Counted from the first letter of the stretch, positions 18,306 through 27,878 are shown. The stretch is DNA of 64,000 nucleotides from Alteromonas stellipolaris (GCF_001562115.1 NZ_CP013926.1:2666001-2730000); one strand, 5' to 3'. Program-made: numbers and translations. The notes: generated from the letters alone by a model not told the origin.

Positions 18306-18334
18306 ATGGTGCAGGTGCACCATTTATGCACCAT
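18306..18334. promoter_or_regulatory. Cluster of ATGGTGCA/TGCACCAT sites
   Basis: ATGGTGCA (18306-18313), then after GG the inverse copy TGCACCAT (18316-18323), then a second direct copy TGCACCAT (18327-18334), 11 bases on. The arrangement looks like a multi-site operator. The half-site resembles the GGTGCA half of the NtrC consensus but the spacing does not match the usual TGCACC-N5-GGTGCA, so the factor is unknown. Lies ~190 bases upstream of the dUTPase start. Confidence 0.35.
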
Positions 18335-18520
18335 GAATTCAGCCCGTGTTTCGGACTCAACCTGCGACTGATCCCCTAAACCTTCAACAGCATTACGCTA
18401 AATAAGTCATCAATAAACATTCACTGACTCTTCGCATTGCAGTACAATTTCCTCAATTAGAAATTAGGTTTACCGCAGTGTAATGCTTAATTTGATAAAG
18501 ACATCGTTTTAGGAATAATA

Positions 18521-19174
18521 ATGCTTACACAACAACAACTTGCCACCATGCTCGCACTACAAGACAAAATGAACACAAAAGTTAATCCCGATTGGATTAA
18601 TGCAGGCTACGGTTATTTGCGAGCCGCTATGGTGGAATCTGTTGAAGCGATTGAACACCACGGCTGGAAATGGTGGAAAGCACAGCAAAAAGATTTGCCA
18701 CAACTGCAAATGGAATTGGTCGATATTTGGCACTTCGCGCTATCTGCGTGCATCATCGATTCTAAAGGTGAAGTCAGTACTGCTGCTGAAAGTATTGCTG
18801 CACAATTAGCCTTAGGTGATGTTATCGTCACCTTCGACGGTAGAGAATACCAGCCAAAACAGCAATCGCTGTTAGACAACTTAGAATTAATGACAGGGCT
18901 TTGTGCCGCTAAACGTTTTAGTGTGCCGCTTTTCATGGAAATTGTTGAGCAGTGCGATATGCATGCCGACGAACTTTATCGTCAATACGTGGGCAAAAAC
19001 GTTCTAAACTTCTTCCGCCAAGACAACGGTTATAAAGAAGGCACCTACAAAAAAGAATGGCAAGGACGTGAAGACAATGAACATTTAGTTGAAGTCATGA
19101 ATGACTTGAACCTGTCAGACGCTAGTTTCAGTGACAACGTGTATAAAGGGCTTCAGGCAAGATACACCGCCTAA
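18521..19174 (+). CDS. Dimeric dUTP diphosphatase (all-alpha dUTPase_2 type)
   Basis: 217 residues of the all-alpha NTP pyrophosphatase superfamily (dUTPase_2, as in trypanosomatids and Campylobacter), which hydrolyse dUTP to dUMP plus pyrophosphate, keeping uracil out of DNA. The metal-binding helices are visible: ESVEAIEHHGWKWWK (~36-50) and ELVDIWHFALS (~65-75), with DNLELMTGLCAAKRF further on and a final GYKEGTYKKEW...EDNEHL segment. This differs from the trimeric beta-type Dut of E. coli. The ATG follows AGGAATAATA. A strong bidirectional terminator follows, shared with the convergent acyl-CoA ligase gene. Confidence 0.9.
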   Translation: MLTQQQLATMLALQDKMNTKVNPDWINAGYGYLRAAMVESVEAIEHHGWKWWKAQQKDLPQLQMELVDIWHFALSACIIDSKGEVSTAAESIAAQLALGDVIVTFDGREYQPKQQSLLDNLELMTGLCAAKRFSVPLFMEIVEQCDMHADELYRQYVGKNVLNFFRQDNGYKEGTYKKEWQGREDNEHLVEVMNDLNLSDASFSDNVYKGLQARYTA

Positions 19175-19226
19175 TTTAACTGACATTGCGCAAGTCGCTT
19201 TTTAATTAGCTGCACTTACAAAAAAA

Positions 19227-19250
19227 GCCGAGCATAATAATATGCTCGGC
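19227..19250. terminator. Bidirectional intrinsic terminator
   Basis: GCCGAGCATA (19227-19236) and TATGCTCGGC (19241-19250) form a perfect 10-bp stem with a 4-base loop, with AAAAAA before and TTTAT after. It serves the convergent dUTPase (+) and acyl-CoA ligase (-) genes. Confidence 0.93.
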
Positions 19251-19282
19251 TTTATCATAATTTACGCTGCTCACTTACTGAG

Positions 19283-20962
19283 TTAAGCATCTACCCATAC
19301 TAATTTTTCTATGTATTCACCTTGAATTACACCGTCAAAACGCTCTTCAAGCACATGGCGTTTCACTTTAAGCGTTGGCGTAAGTAGGTCGTTCTCAATA
19401 CTCCACTCATTTTTCATGATAACCACACGATCCATCACTTGGTGGCTCTCTAGCTTCGCATTGATGTGTTCAAAGGTCTTTTTGAGGCTAGCTTCAACAC
19501 TTGCCTTATCGTGTTTTTGCGCGTCTTCACTTAGTACTAACAAGGCGACAGGTTGAGGAAGGTTATTCCCCGTTACACAAACCTGTTCTACGATAGGGTT
19601 TTCCATGAATTTAGCTTCAATAGGTGCTGGTGCTACGTATTTACCCTTGGCTGTTTTGAAAATATCTTTCAATCGGCCGGTGATCTTAACGTAACCGTCT
19701 GCATCAATAACACCTTTATCGCCCGTGCGAAGGTACTTATCTTCAGTAAAAACTTCTGCTGTTTTATCGGGCTCAAGGTAGTATTCGAGCATGTTACATG
19801 GCGCTTTAACTTGAATCTCGCCTTCTTCTGAAATGCGAACATCTACGCCCTGATAAGCTTTACCGATACAACCAATTTTGTCGTGGCGGAAAGGCACGCT
19901 ACTAGTACCGTAGGCACTGTTTTCCGTCATACCCCAACCTTCTGAGATATAAACACCAATTTTAGCAAACCATTCAATAACAGCAGGTGCTAACGGCGCT
20001 GATCCACTGGCCCATAAACGTGCACTGTCGATACCAATACCTTTACGTACTTTCTTCGCCACCAATTTATTGATAATTGGAATCTTCAATAAGGTATCTA
20101 GTTTCTTCTGTGGCATTTTAGCCAATACGCCCATCTGGAACTTAGTCCAAAGACGAGGCACAGAAATAAACAAAGTAGGCTCACAATGAAGTACATCACG
20201 TTGGAACGACGATAGCGTTTCAACAAAGTGAATTTTGCCGCCACTGTAATAGCTTGCCAATTCAACAAGTACGCGCTCGGTGATGTGGGCTAGAGGAAGA
20301 TAGCTTAGAAGCCTATCGTCACGGTTAACATCAAGTTGCTCTAGCGATTGCTGTGCAGCCCAACAAATCGTGTAATAACTATGAACTACCCCTTTCGGTT
20401 GACCCGTACTACCCGACGTATAAATAATTGTCATGATGCTGTTCATATCTTGAACAGGCGAGTCAGCTATAGGCGAACAATCGATAAACTCTTTCCATTG
20501 CTGCTTGGTATCGATATTCGGATAAGGAAAGGCAACAGTCTTATATTCAGCTGGAATAGACGCTACTTGCTCTGCAGTATTATCTAACTTACCTACGAAC
20601 AATAATTGAACGTCGGCGTGCTTGAGAACGTATTGTACGGTGTCAGGCCCGGCAGTAGAAAAAATTGGCACTGAGACGTGCCCTGCCATCATTATACCTA
20701 AATCGGCAATAAACCATTCGGCACAGTTTTTCGAAAAAATACCGATACGGCTGCCTGCAGGCAATGCCATTTCTTCAAGTCGTTTCGCTACGCGACGAGC
20801 AAGGTTACCCACCTGCTTCCACGTATAATCTTGATATTCACCATTAACAGGCTGAGTAAGGAAAACGTCGTCCCCACTGGTTTGCTCCCAGTGGTACAAC
20901 ATACTTAATGGCGATTTAATCACTTCAGTGCTGTTTGCGTTTGCTGTCATGTCTAGCGGCAT
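19283..20962 (-). CDS. AMP-forming long-chain fatty acid-CoA ligase
   Basis: 559 residues of the adenylate-forming (ANL) superfamily, Faa/FadD-like branch: activates a long-chain fatty acid with ATP to an acyl-AMP and transfers it to CoA. Motif A3 IIYTSGSTGQPKGVVHS (~184-200), EGWGMTENSAYGT (A5, ~340), LRTGDKGVIDADGYVKITGRLKDIFKTAKGKYVAP (A7-A10, ~415-445) with hinge and catalytic lysine region. It lacks a signal or membrane helix. The ATG at 20962 has a GAG Shine-Dalgarno; a second ATG four codons later is possible. Monocistronic with its own terminator. Precise chain-length preference cannot be read. Confidence 0.92.
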   Translation of the reverse strand: MPLDMTANANSTEVIKSPLSMLYHWEQTSGDDVFLTQPVNGEYQDYTWKQVGNLARRVAKRLEEMALPAGSRIGIFSKNCAEWFIADLGIMMAGHVSVPIFSTAGPDTVQYVLKHADVQLLFVGKLDNTAEQVASIPAEYKTVAFPYPNIDTKQQWKEFIDCSPIADSPVQDMNSIMTIIYTSGSTGQPKGVVHSYYTICWAAQQSLEQLDVNRDDRLLSYLPLAHITERVLVELASYYSGGKIHFVETLSSFQRDVLHCEPTLFISVPRLWTKFQMGVLAKMPQKKLDTLLKIPIINKLVAKKVRKGIGIDSARLWASGSAPLAPAVIEWFAKIGVYISEGWGMTENSAYGTSSVPFRHDKIGCIGKAYQGVDVRISEEGEIQVKAPCNMLEYYLEPDKTAEVFTEDKYLRTGDKGVIDADGYVKITGRLKDIFKTAKGKYVAPAPIEAKFMENPIVEQVCVTGNNLPQPVALLVLSEDAQKHDKASVEASLKKTFEHINAKLESHQVMDRVVIMKNEWSIENDLLTPTLKVKRHVLEERFDGVIQGEYIEKLVWVDA

Positions 20963-21229
20963 AGGTCACTCATATGTTGTTATAATGTAGCTTATTTTTA
21001 CAATCATTTCACAGATCTCTAATAAGCCTTATTTTCAGACGAATAACAAGCTTTTTAAACGGACGTTTACATTTCATGCGATGAATGACGTGGCGTAGCG
21101 CCGGAAATTTAGATTTCTTATAGTTTAGACTTAACTTCTATGATGATCTAATACGCGTTAATTTTAAGCAAATACCTATTCTTCCATCGCTTGGGAAGTT
21201 AACGGCGCACTTAAATTAGTAAACTTCAC

Positions 21230-24200
21230 TCACCATTGCTTAAACAGATAGGAGGAAAGTTCATTGCTGGGCATAGGTTTAGCGTAAAAGTAGCCTTGAT
21301 GTAATACACATCCTTTTTCAGACAGACTCAGCGCCTGCTCTTCGGTTTCTACGCCCTCAGCAACACTCAACATATTTAAGCTGCTAGCAAGGGTTATTGT
21401 GGTCGTTACCAAAGCATCGTTTGCATTGCCTGGTGCCATATCGTTAACGAAGCTTTTATCAATTTTAAGTACCGATAGCGGGTAACGCTTAAGATAACTT
21501 AGTGACGAATACCCAGTCCCAAAATCATCTAACGCTAGAATGAAACCTGCATCAACGAAGCGTTCGATTTGACGCAGTGCATTGTCACTATCATCCATCA
21601 ATACACCTTCCGTGATTTCAAAACGAAACGCTTCTTTTGGCAGATTGAATTCTTTTAGTAAGGAAAAAACAGCGTCTAAATCAAACTCGGTTTTAAAATG
21701 AAGGGCAGATAAATTGATTGAAACGAAACCTCTAAAGCCTTCTTCATACCAAATAGCTAAATCTTCGGCAGCCCGACGCATGGCCGACCGAGTCACATCA
21801 ATGATATACCTTAACTCTTCTAGAACGGGAATAAAGACGTCTGGGTAAATAGGTTTGCCATCTAGCTCACCACGAAGTAGCAGCTCAACCCCGATGGTAG
21901 TTTTTTCGTGGGTATTAATGATTGGCTGATAATGATTGAAGAAACTGTCTTCAGAATAAGCACGTTTTATTAAGTTTTCTGTGATGAGCCTGTGTTTAGC
22001 TCTGTCGTTCATATCTTTCGTGAAGTATGTAAAACCACTCAGGGTATCTTTCTTTGCAGAATACATGGCCACATCAGCTTGTTTAATTAGCTCAGCGGGC
22101 TCTGTGGCATCATCGGGGTAAAAGGCAATACCGACACTGCATGATACCCGTAGCACTTCGTTAGCCAGCGAAATAGGGGTTTCAACCGACTCGATCAACT
22201 GTGCTACAAAAGAGGTAAGCCCATCGGTGGTTTCCATGTCTTCAATGACAATCACAAACTCATCGCCGCCCAAACGCGCTACGGTACCTGCATCAGAGGC
22301 TAAGTTACGCATTCTATTCGCCACCACTTTGAGTAGCTTATCGCCATAATCATGGCCTAGTGAGTCATTAATACCTTTAAAGCGGTCTAAATCTACAAAC
22401 AACACTGCCACATGGGTACTTTGTTGACGCGCCCCTGCAATAGCATGTTCTAATCGGTCCAGTAGCAAGCTGCGGTTGACCAGGCCTGTTAGGCCGTCAT
22501 AATTGGCTAACTTCAGCAGTTTACGTTCTGCATTCTTTTGTTCTGTAATATCAGACACTACAAGCAGATAATGGTCAGCTTGCTCGTCTTTTTCGCTCCC
22601 CTTAACAGCGCTAATGTCTATCAGTACGTCATACTGCTTTTTGTCAGCGCCTTCAATAACCGCTTCGTCCTTCCAAAACTCTCCCCCCTTGAGGTCAGAA
22701 AGCTTGCCAGATAGCTGCCATTCCAGCGTAGGATAACGGATGAAAAGCCTATCAATCTGCTTTGCTAACGATTCTTTGGTGTTGAATTCAAATACGTTTT
22801 CAAATGCGGGGTTTGCAGCCACAGGCACTTTATTTTTGTCAAAAATAAGCACCCAGTCACGGGTTTGGCGAAATGCATCGTTGAAAAGTAACGCTTGCTG
22901 CTGCGCTTTTTGGAGTCGAAATAAATGACGCTGGCGTGAAACCACGTACGCAATAATCATCAGCAGTATCAAGATGAAATACATTGCATAGGCAAAGGGC
23001 GAGCGCCACGGAACATAAGGCATATCGAACGTTAATGTGGCGGGTAAAACGTTATATTCCACACTGCTGGCCAGTGGTCCCACTGTAAAGTGATAGCGGC
23101 CTGGCTCTAAGTTAGTTAAGGTAATTTTATCGTCTTCTGACACGCCATCACTAACCACTTGGTTGTTGCGTAGCAAGGTGTAGTGATACTTTGCTTTACC
23201 TACTCCATTCATCGACAAGGATGAAAAGTGGATAGTCATTCCGTAATCTTGATAATCTAAACTGATATTCTGCCCGTTTAAATTACCTAAGGGGAGCAAA
23301 AGCTCACGTGAATCGACACTCACATCAGTAATTGCTGTCTGTCTGGAAACGAGGTTCGAATTGCTGCCCATTTGTTTGAGCAACGCGGGAGAGAAAACCA
23401 CAACACCTGATGTTGAGCCATAAGCGAGACGCCCGTCAATAAGCTCAAGTGATGCCCCTTGATTAAACTCCGACACTGATAATTCTCGGCCGTAAATAAA
23501 GTTTTGTACTTGAGCTGAGGCTGGTGAGTACCGGTGCAGCCCAGAATGCGAACTAAACCAAATATCTCCGTTACTGTCTTTTTGTAAGCCGTAAACGATG
23601 TTGGAAAGTAACAAGTTACTTTCGTTTAACTTATAAAGCGGTTCAAAGGTATCGGCATCTACTCCGAATAACCCATAACCACTAAAAGCGAGCCACAATA
23701 CACCTGTGTTATCGATAACCCACGATGTTATCGAACGCTCATTCGCGCGTTGTTTTTCTGAAAAGCGATATACCAACTCATGCTCTAAGGTAACAGGGTC
23801 GACCAACCATAGACCGCCAACCATGGCAAGAAACAGACGGTTATCGTGATAAGAAGAGGCACCTAAAAAGCCAATGGAAAAATTGATATCGAAGATATCC
23901 TCATCCAAACCGATAATCTCTAATTTTTCCGCCTCTAAGTTGTAGCGGTAGTAATGATTACCGACAAAATATAAGTCGCCGTCAGCACCTATGGTAATAC
24001 TAGAGTTCCATGCATTGAACACATCGCTATCAAAAGATGATTGCAACGGTGGTATCGATAATTTTCCTGTACTGGGGTCGAACAACCGGATCCCCATGTA
24101 AGTTTGCACAAACAACCTGCCATCGCCTGTGGGGACTAACTTTTCAATTAACCACTCTCTTTCGGCCACAAATTCACTGTCAGAGGTAATGAATTGTTCT

Positions 24201-25411
24201 GATGTGCGCGCTTTGAGGTTAAATCGATTCAATCCGTTTTCGGTACCAATCCATAACACGTCTTTGCCGGTTTGAGTTAAAGACCAAACCACACTGTCGC
24301 TTAGCGTGGTACTTTTGTCATTTCGGTTGTTTTGAATAGCATAAATTTCGGCGCTTTTTACGCCAAAATACAATGCCCCCGCGTAAACCGAACTTAACCA
24401 TAAATTACCGGCATAATCGGTTTCAATATCAAGAATGCGTTTGTTAGAGAGCTCTGTTCTGCCGTTATGGGGCTCAAGGATGTGTTCACTCACCCATTTG
24501 TTTTGGATAAGTTGTAATTCAAACAGACCTTCGTTGGTGCCAAACCAAAATGCGTTGTCGTCACGTTGTTCCATCGTCCAGATATTGCGGCTTCTGACTA
24601 TTTGCTGGAACCCCGAGGGCTTATCGCTAACCACATGAGACAATAATTCAACTTTCGTGGTTTGAAATAGCCCATTAACCGTACCTACCCAAATCCTGCC
24701 TTCCGTGTCGTGCATCAGAAATTTAGTGTTTAGGTTATCAATATCGGGCTCAACGCCGTTCAGGTAATTAACGGAAATGGTTTTTGCATCAGCGTTGGAT
24801 AACTCGAGAGCATCTAATCCATCACTAGTGGCCAGTAATAGCCAGCCGTCTACAACGATAATATCTCGAATGAAATGCCGTTGAGCAATGAGTTCGTCAC
24901 TGAGTATGAAAACTGTCTCGTAAGACATGGTGCGAGTATCAAAACGAATAACCTGTTCAGGCATGGCAATGAACAACGTAGCTTCATCTTGCCAATAAAA
25001 CTGACTAACATCTTGAAACCAATCTTCTTGGGTTGAAAACGGTAATGCCACTTGTTTGGTGATAGCTTGGGTGCTGAAATCAAGGCGGTAAACACCCGAT
25101 GCATACGTGCTTATCCAGAGTGCCTTGTCAGTTTCTAAGCTAATTTTGTTTATTGATGCATTGACGAAAAGATCGTTGGGACCTTTTATAATTTTTGTTC
25201 TTACGCCATCCCATCGCGCCACGCCGCCATCAGTGGCTATCCATACAAAGCCATCTTTATCTATAGCGATATCGTTTACAACATCTTGTGGAAGCCCATT
25301 TTTCGTGGACAACGATTGGAATACTGGATTTGAAAGACGGGGAGACTCAGCGTAGCTAAAAGTGCTAACGAAACAAACAACAAATAAAACTGAGATTAGG
25401 TACCAGCGCAT
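21230..25411 (-). CDS. Two-component-propeller sensor with PAS, GGDEF and EAL domains (c-di-GMP signalling)
   Basis: 1393 residues. Signal peptide (1-22), then ~650 residues of Reg_prop beta-propeller repeats (for example IAIDKDGFVWIATDGGVARWDG, TDYAGNLWLSS, NTGVLWLAFSG), a Y_Y_Y domain (~690-790), a membrane helix (~810-828), a PAS domain with the ITEQKNAERKL linker, then GGDEF and EAL. The GGDEF motif is intact (ARLGGDEFVIV, ~1048), suggesting diguanylate cyclase activity. The EAL domain has ELL in place of the EAL tripeptide but keeps the glutamate, the Asn in SINLSALHF, RFEITEGVLM, DDFGTGYSSLSYLK and AEGVETEEQ, so phosphodiesterase activity is likely retained. Periplasmic ligand (propellers often link to glycans) is unknown. 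Confidence 0.92.
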   Translation of the reverse strand: MRWYLISVLFVVCFVSTFSYAESPRLSNPVFQSLSTKNGLPQDVVNDIAIDKDGFVWIATDGGVARWDGVRTKIIKGPNDLFVNASINKISLETDKALWISTYASGVYRLDFSTQAITKQVALPFSTQEDWFQDVSQFYWQDEATLFIAMPEQVIRFDTRTMSYETVFILSDELIAQRHFIRDIIVVDGWLLLATSDGLDALELSNADAKTISVNYLNGVEPDIDNLNTKFLMHDTEGRIWVGTVNGLFQTTKVELLSHVVSDKPSGFQQIVRSRNIWTMEQRDDNAFWFGTNEGLFELQLIQNKWVSEHILEPHNGRTELSNKRILDIETDYAGNLWLSSVYAGALYFGVKSAEIYAIQNNRNDKSTTLSDSVVWSLTQTGKDVLWIGTENGLNRFNLKARTSEQFITSDSEFVAEREWLIEKLVPTGDGRLFVQTYMGIRLFDPSTGKLSIPPLQSSFDSDVFNAWNSSITIGADGDLYFVGNHYYRYNLEAEKLEIIGLDEDIFDINFSIGFLGASSYHDNRLFLAMVGGLWLVDPVTLEHELVYRFSEKQRANERSITSWVIDNTGVLWLAFSGYGLFGVDADTFEPLYKLNESNLLLSNIVYGLQKDSNGDIWFSSHSGLHRYSPASAQVQNFIYGRELSVSEFNQGASLELIDGRLAYGSTSGVVVFSPALLKQMGSNSNLVSRQTAITDVSVDSRELLLPLGNLNGQNISLDYQDYGMTIHFSSLSMNGVGKAKYHYTLLRNNQVVSDGVSEDDKITLTNLEPGRYHFTVGPLASSVEYNVLPATLTFDMPYVPWRSPFAYAMYFILILLMIIAYVVSRQRHLFRLQKAQQQALLFNDAFRQTRDWVLIFDKNKVPVAANPAFENVFEFNTKESLAKQIDRLFIRYPTLEWQLSGKLSDLKGGEFWKDEAVIEGADKKQYDVLIDISAVKGSEKDEQADHYLLVVSDITEQKNAERKLLKLANYDGLTGLVNRSLLLDRLEHAIAGARQQSTHVAVLFVDLDRFKGINDSLGHDYGDKLLKVVANRMRNLASDAGTVARLGGDEFVIVIEDMETTDGLTSFVAQLIESVETPISLANEVLRVSCSVGIAFYPDDATEPAELIKQADVAMYSAKKDTLSGFTYFTKDMNDRAKHRLITENLIKRAYSEDSFFNHYQPIINTHEKTTIGVELLLRGELDGKPIYPDVFIPVLEELRYIIDVTRSAMRRAAEDLAIWYEEGFRGFVSINLSALHFKTEFDLDAVFSLLKEFNLPKEAFRFEITEGVLMDDSDNALRQIERFVDAGFILALDDFGTGYSSLSYLKRYPLSVLKIDKSFVNDMAPGNANDALVTTTITLASSLNMLSVAEGVETEEQALSLSEKGCVLHQGYFYAKPMPSNELSSYLFKQW

Positions 25412-25523
25412 GACAACTCGTATGAATGAATCGTTATTATTATTTTTTATAGTGTATCAGAATGTTTGAGTAAATTGCAGCCAGTACCACTAAGTTCCTA
25501 AGACGTGCTTGCGTTAAACTTTA

Positions 25524-26894
25524 TTAATCTTGCTGAACAGGAACTCGCCCAGTATTAATAACTTGCCGTCGAATGCTTGGTTGAGGAGCTAACCGATACA
25601 AGTCACCGTTTTGCCCCACGTAGTGTTTTTTTACACCACATTCTTTGGCAATCATCGCATGAGCTTTAAGGTGCACCTCTTCGCCATGCACAGGAATAGC
25701 AATTTGTGGCTTCACCCAATGGTACATGAGTTTGAGTTCTTCGGCGCATGGGTGACCACTTGCATGAATAGGCAGCTGACTCTCTTCACTCATGATTACT
25801 TTTACGCCTCTAGCACTAAGCACATTATTTACTCGCTTAATGCTGTCTTCGTTACCCGGTATTGCAATAGCGGAATAAATAACGGTATCGCCTTTGTCTA
25901 ATTGTAAATGAGGGTGACTGTCGTTGGCCATTCTAGAAAGGGCGGTATTTTTCTCCCCCTGACTGCCTGTTGCCACACCGAGCACTTCATTTGGTGGCAA
26001 GTAGCCTAAATGAAACGCATCTGCCACTGGCAAGTCTACAGGCCAGATTCCTTGTTGGCGGGCAATGCTGTACATATTGATAAGAGAGCGCCCGTATAGA
26101 GCAACGTAACGCCCGGTTTTTTGGGCCACCCTAGCTAGGGTAATTAATCGCGCGATATTACTACCAAAACAGGTAACGACGACTCTGCCCTGCAGTGGTT
26201 TAACTGTGCTCAACAAACCGTCGTAGCAATTGCGTTCAGAGATGGAGAAACCTGGTTTTGTCGCGTTGGTTGAATCTCCAACCATGGCAAGAATGTTTTC
26301 GTTCCCCAATGCGCGATAGGTATTACTGTCAAAAGGCTTACCGGTAATTGGCTGCGCGTCAATTTTCCAGTCGGCAGTATGTAAAACCGTGCCCGCTGAC
26401 GTGGCTATTTTTAACGCATAAGGTTCGGGCAGCGAATGGGTTACTGATAACCAGCTTACATCAAAGGGCCCTAATGTCAGCGTTTGCTCAGAGGCTATCT
26501 CTACTATAGGTACTTTGTTGGCTAATTTGGTTTGCGCAAGTTTACGGCGTAATACTTCGGCAGTAAAAGAAGTGGTATAGATGGGGCACTGAAAACGTGC
26601 CCATAAATACGGTAATGCGCCTACATGATCTTCATGCGCATGAGTGATAACAATGCCGGCAATATTCTCTTTTTGCGCCGCAATGAAAGCGGGATCTGGC
26701 GCAACTACCCTGTGATGGGTTTGCTTTTTTGTACCAGTATAGCGATAAGGAGGAATAAGCGGTTCATCGAACGACACTCCACAATCTACCATTAACCATT
26801 TGCCGTCATGCCCATACAGGTTCAGGTTCATGCCTATTTCCCCAGTTCCCCCTAATGGCAAAAACCAAAGCTCCTCTTTTTTCGGCGTTATCAA
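25524..26894 (-). CDS. RNase J-like metallo-beta-lactamase/beta-CASP ribonuclease
   Basis: 456 residues. N-terminal LGGTGEIGMN, metal-binding THAHEDHVGALP (~81-93), HTADWKID, GDSTNA, VTCFGSNIARL (beta-CASP), GSQGEKNTALSRMA, the HASGHP motif and PVHGEEVHL are all signatures of the RNase J family, which processes and degrades RNA by 5'-3' exo and endo cleavage. It is shorter than Bacillus RNase J (~555), apparently lacking the C-terminal domain. The start is a TTG at 26894 (conserved residues LWFLPLGGTGEIG begin only nine codons in, excluding later starts), with AAGGAG and a second AAGG upstream. Divergent from yceH. Confidence 0.88.
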   Translation of the reverse strand: MITPKKEELWFLPLGGTGEIGMNLNLYGHDGKWLMVDCGVSFDEPLIPPYRYTGTKKQTHHRVVAPDPAFIAAQKENIAGIVITHAHEDHVGALPYLWARFQCPIYTTSFTAEVLRRKLAQTKLANKVPIVEIASEQTLTLGPFDVSWLSVTHSLPEPYALKIATSAGTVLHTADWKIDAQPITGKPFDSNTYRALGNENILAMVGDSTNATKPGFSISERNCYDGLLSTVKPLQGRVVVTCFGSNIARLITLARVAQKTGRYVALYGRSLINMYSIARQQGIWPVDLPVADAFHLGYLPPNEVLGVATGSQGEKNTALSRMANDSHPHLQLDKGDTVIYSAIAIPGNEDSIKRVNNVLSARGVKVIMSEESQLPIHASGHPCAEELKLMYHWVKPQIAIPVHGEEVHLKAHAMIAKECGVKKHYVGQNGDLYRLAPQPSIRRQVINTGRVPVQQD

Positions 26895-26997
26895 ACCTTA
26901 ACCACTCCTTTAACTGCTTTCAGGTTAGAATATAAAACTTCCATGAGAGTTGTTACTATACTTTCATACGTAAATACTTAAAGACCGAATATTTATC

Positions 26998-27651
26998 ATG
27001 ACCACACCTTTATCTGATATGGAAGCACGTGTTATTGGTGTACTACTTGAAAAGTCAGTGACTACGCCCGAACAATACCCTTTATCGCTTAATGCGCTCA
27101 CCAATGGATGTAACCAAAAAAGTAACCGATTACCCGTCACTCAGTTAACTGAAGACGAAGTCATTAAAATACTTGATGGATTGAAAGGTAAACGAATTGT
27201 TCAAGCTTCATCAGGCTATGGTAGCCGAGTAGACAAATATTCCCACCGTTTTTGTAATACCGAATTTGGAGATATAAAACTTAGCGATCATCAGCAAGCC
27301 ATTATTACCGAACTCTTATTGCGCGGACCGCAAACACCCGGTGAATTGCGAGGTCGGTGCCAGCGTTTAGCACAATTTGCTGATATCAGCGATGTAGAAG
27401 CAACCATCAGCAGCTTACTTGCTTACCAGCCAGATGCACTTATTTTCTCATTACCAAGAGAGTCTGGTAAAAGAGAAATACGCTATAACCACACATTTTG
27501 TCAGCGAGGTGGGTATAACGATAACGGCGAAAGTGAAAGCAAAAGCGAAAGTGCTGATACCGTTGAAACACTAAAGGCGGCTTTACTAGAAGTAAAAGCC
27601 ACCCTTGCCGATTTAGAATCAAGAATTAATGATTTATCGTCAGACGACTAG
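26998..27651 (+). CDS. yceH: YceH family protein (DUF480)
   Basis: 217 residues. The N-terminal MTTPLSDMEARVIGVLLEKSVTTPEQYPLSLNALTNGCNQKSNR pattern is the hallmark of YceH, made of two winged-helix domains (~5-80 and ~90-165); in E. coli it is uncharacterised. The C-terminus is an acidic SES-rich linker followed by a short coiled coil (ALLEVKATLADLESRIN), common in this family. The stop codon TAG overlaps the stop of the convergent DUF2789 gene in the palindrome CTAG. Confidence 0.93.
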   Translation: MTTPLSDMEARVIGVLLEKSVTTPEQYPLSLNALTNGCNQKSNRLPVTQLTEDEVIKILDGLKGKRIVQASSGYGSRVDKYSHRFCNTEFGDIKLSDHQQAIITELLLRGPQTPGELRGRCQRLAQFADISDVEATISSLLAYQPDALIFSLPRESGKREIRYNHTFCQRGGYNDNGESESKSESADTVETLKAALLEVKATLADLESRINDLSSDD

Positions 27652-27878
27652 TGCAAACGCACATTGAGTTGGTCGATAATTTCAGCCCAATCGGCGTCGT
27701 CTTCGATAGCCGTTTTCAAGAAAGCTGCTTGGCTTTCAGACCAGAAGGGCGCTTGGAAAATATGTTGGCTCTTATTTAAGCCTTTGTGCGTTTCAATAAA
27801 ACTGTCTATTGCTTCATCGCTACTATCTAGCCCTAACTGTTCAAACAAACTGCTCATAGTCGGTTGTTCAGTAAACAT
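27648..27878 (-). CDS. DUF2789 family protein
   Basis: A 76-residue acidic soluble protein (MSSLFEQLGLDSSDEAIDSFIETHKGL, then FWSESQAAFLKTAIEDDADWAEIIDQLN) that matches the DUF2789 family, widespread in marine and pseudomonad gammaproteobacteria with no known function. Good Shine-Dalgarno GAGGAG ahead of the ATG. It may share a transcript with the DUF2750 gene 66 bases upstream. Its stop codon overlaps that of yceH by the bases CTA of CTAG. Confidence 0.88.
   Translation of the reverse strand: MFTEQPTMSSLFEQLGLDSSDEAIDSFIETHKGLNKSQHIFQAPFWSESQAAFLKTAIEDDADWAEIIDQLNVRLH

Larger units (their letters stand above)
17927..18520. other. 594-base intergenic region with stacked hairpins and GGTGCA-type sites
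   Basis: No protein gene seen. Between the divergent recC and dUTPase genes lie two strong inverted repeats (18084-18122 and 18142-18190, listed separately), an operator-like cluster of three TGCACCAT/ATGGTGCA copies (18306-18334), and presumably the promoters of both neighbours. The density of secondary structure far from any 3' end makes a small RNA or an extragenic repeat element possible. Confidence 0.5.

Noticed and set aside
18341..18400. Possible tRNA-like or att fragment
   Set aside because: A GGTTGAGTCC-like stretch on the minus strand resembles a T-arm but no acceptor or anticodon stem can be formed.
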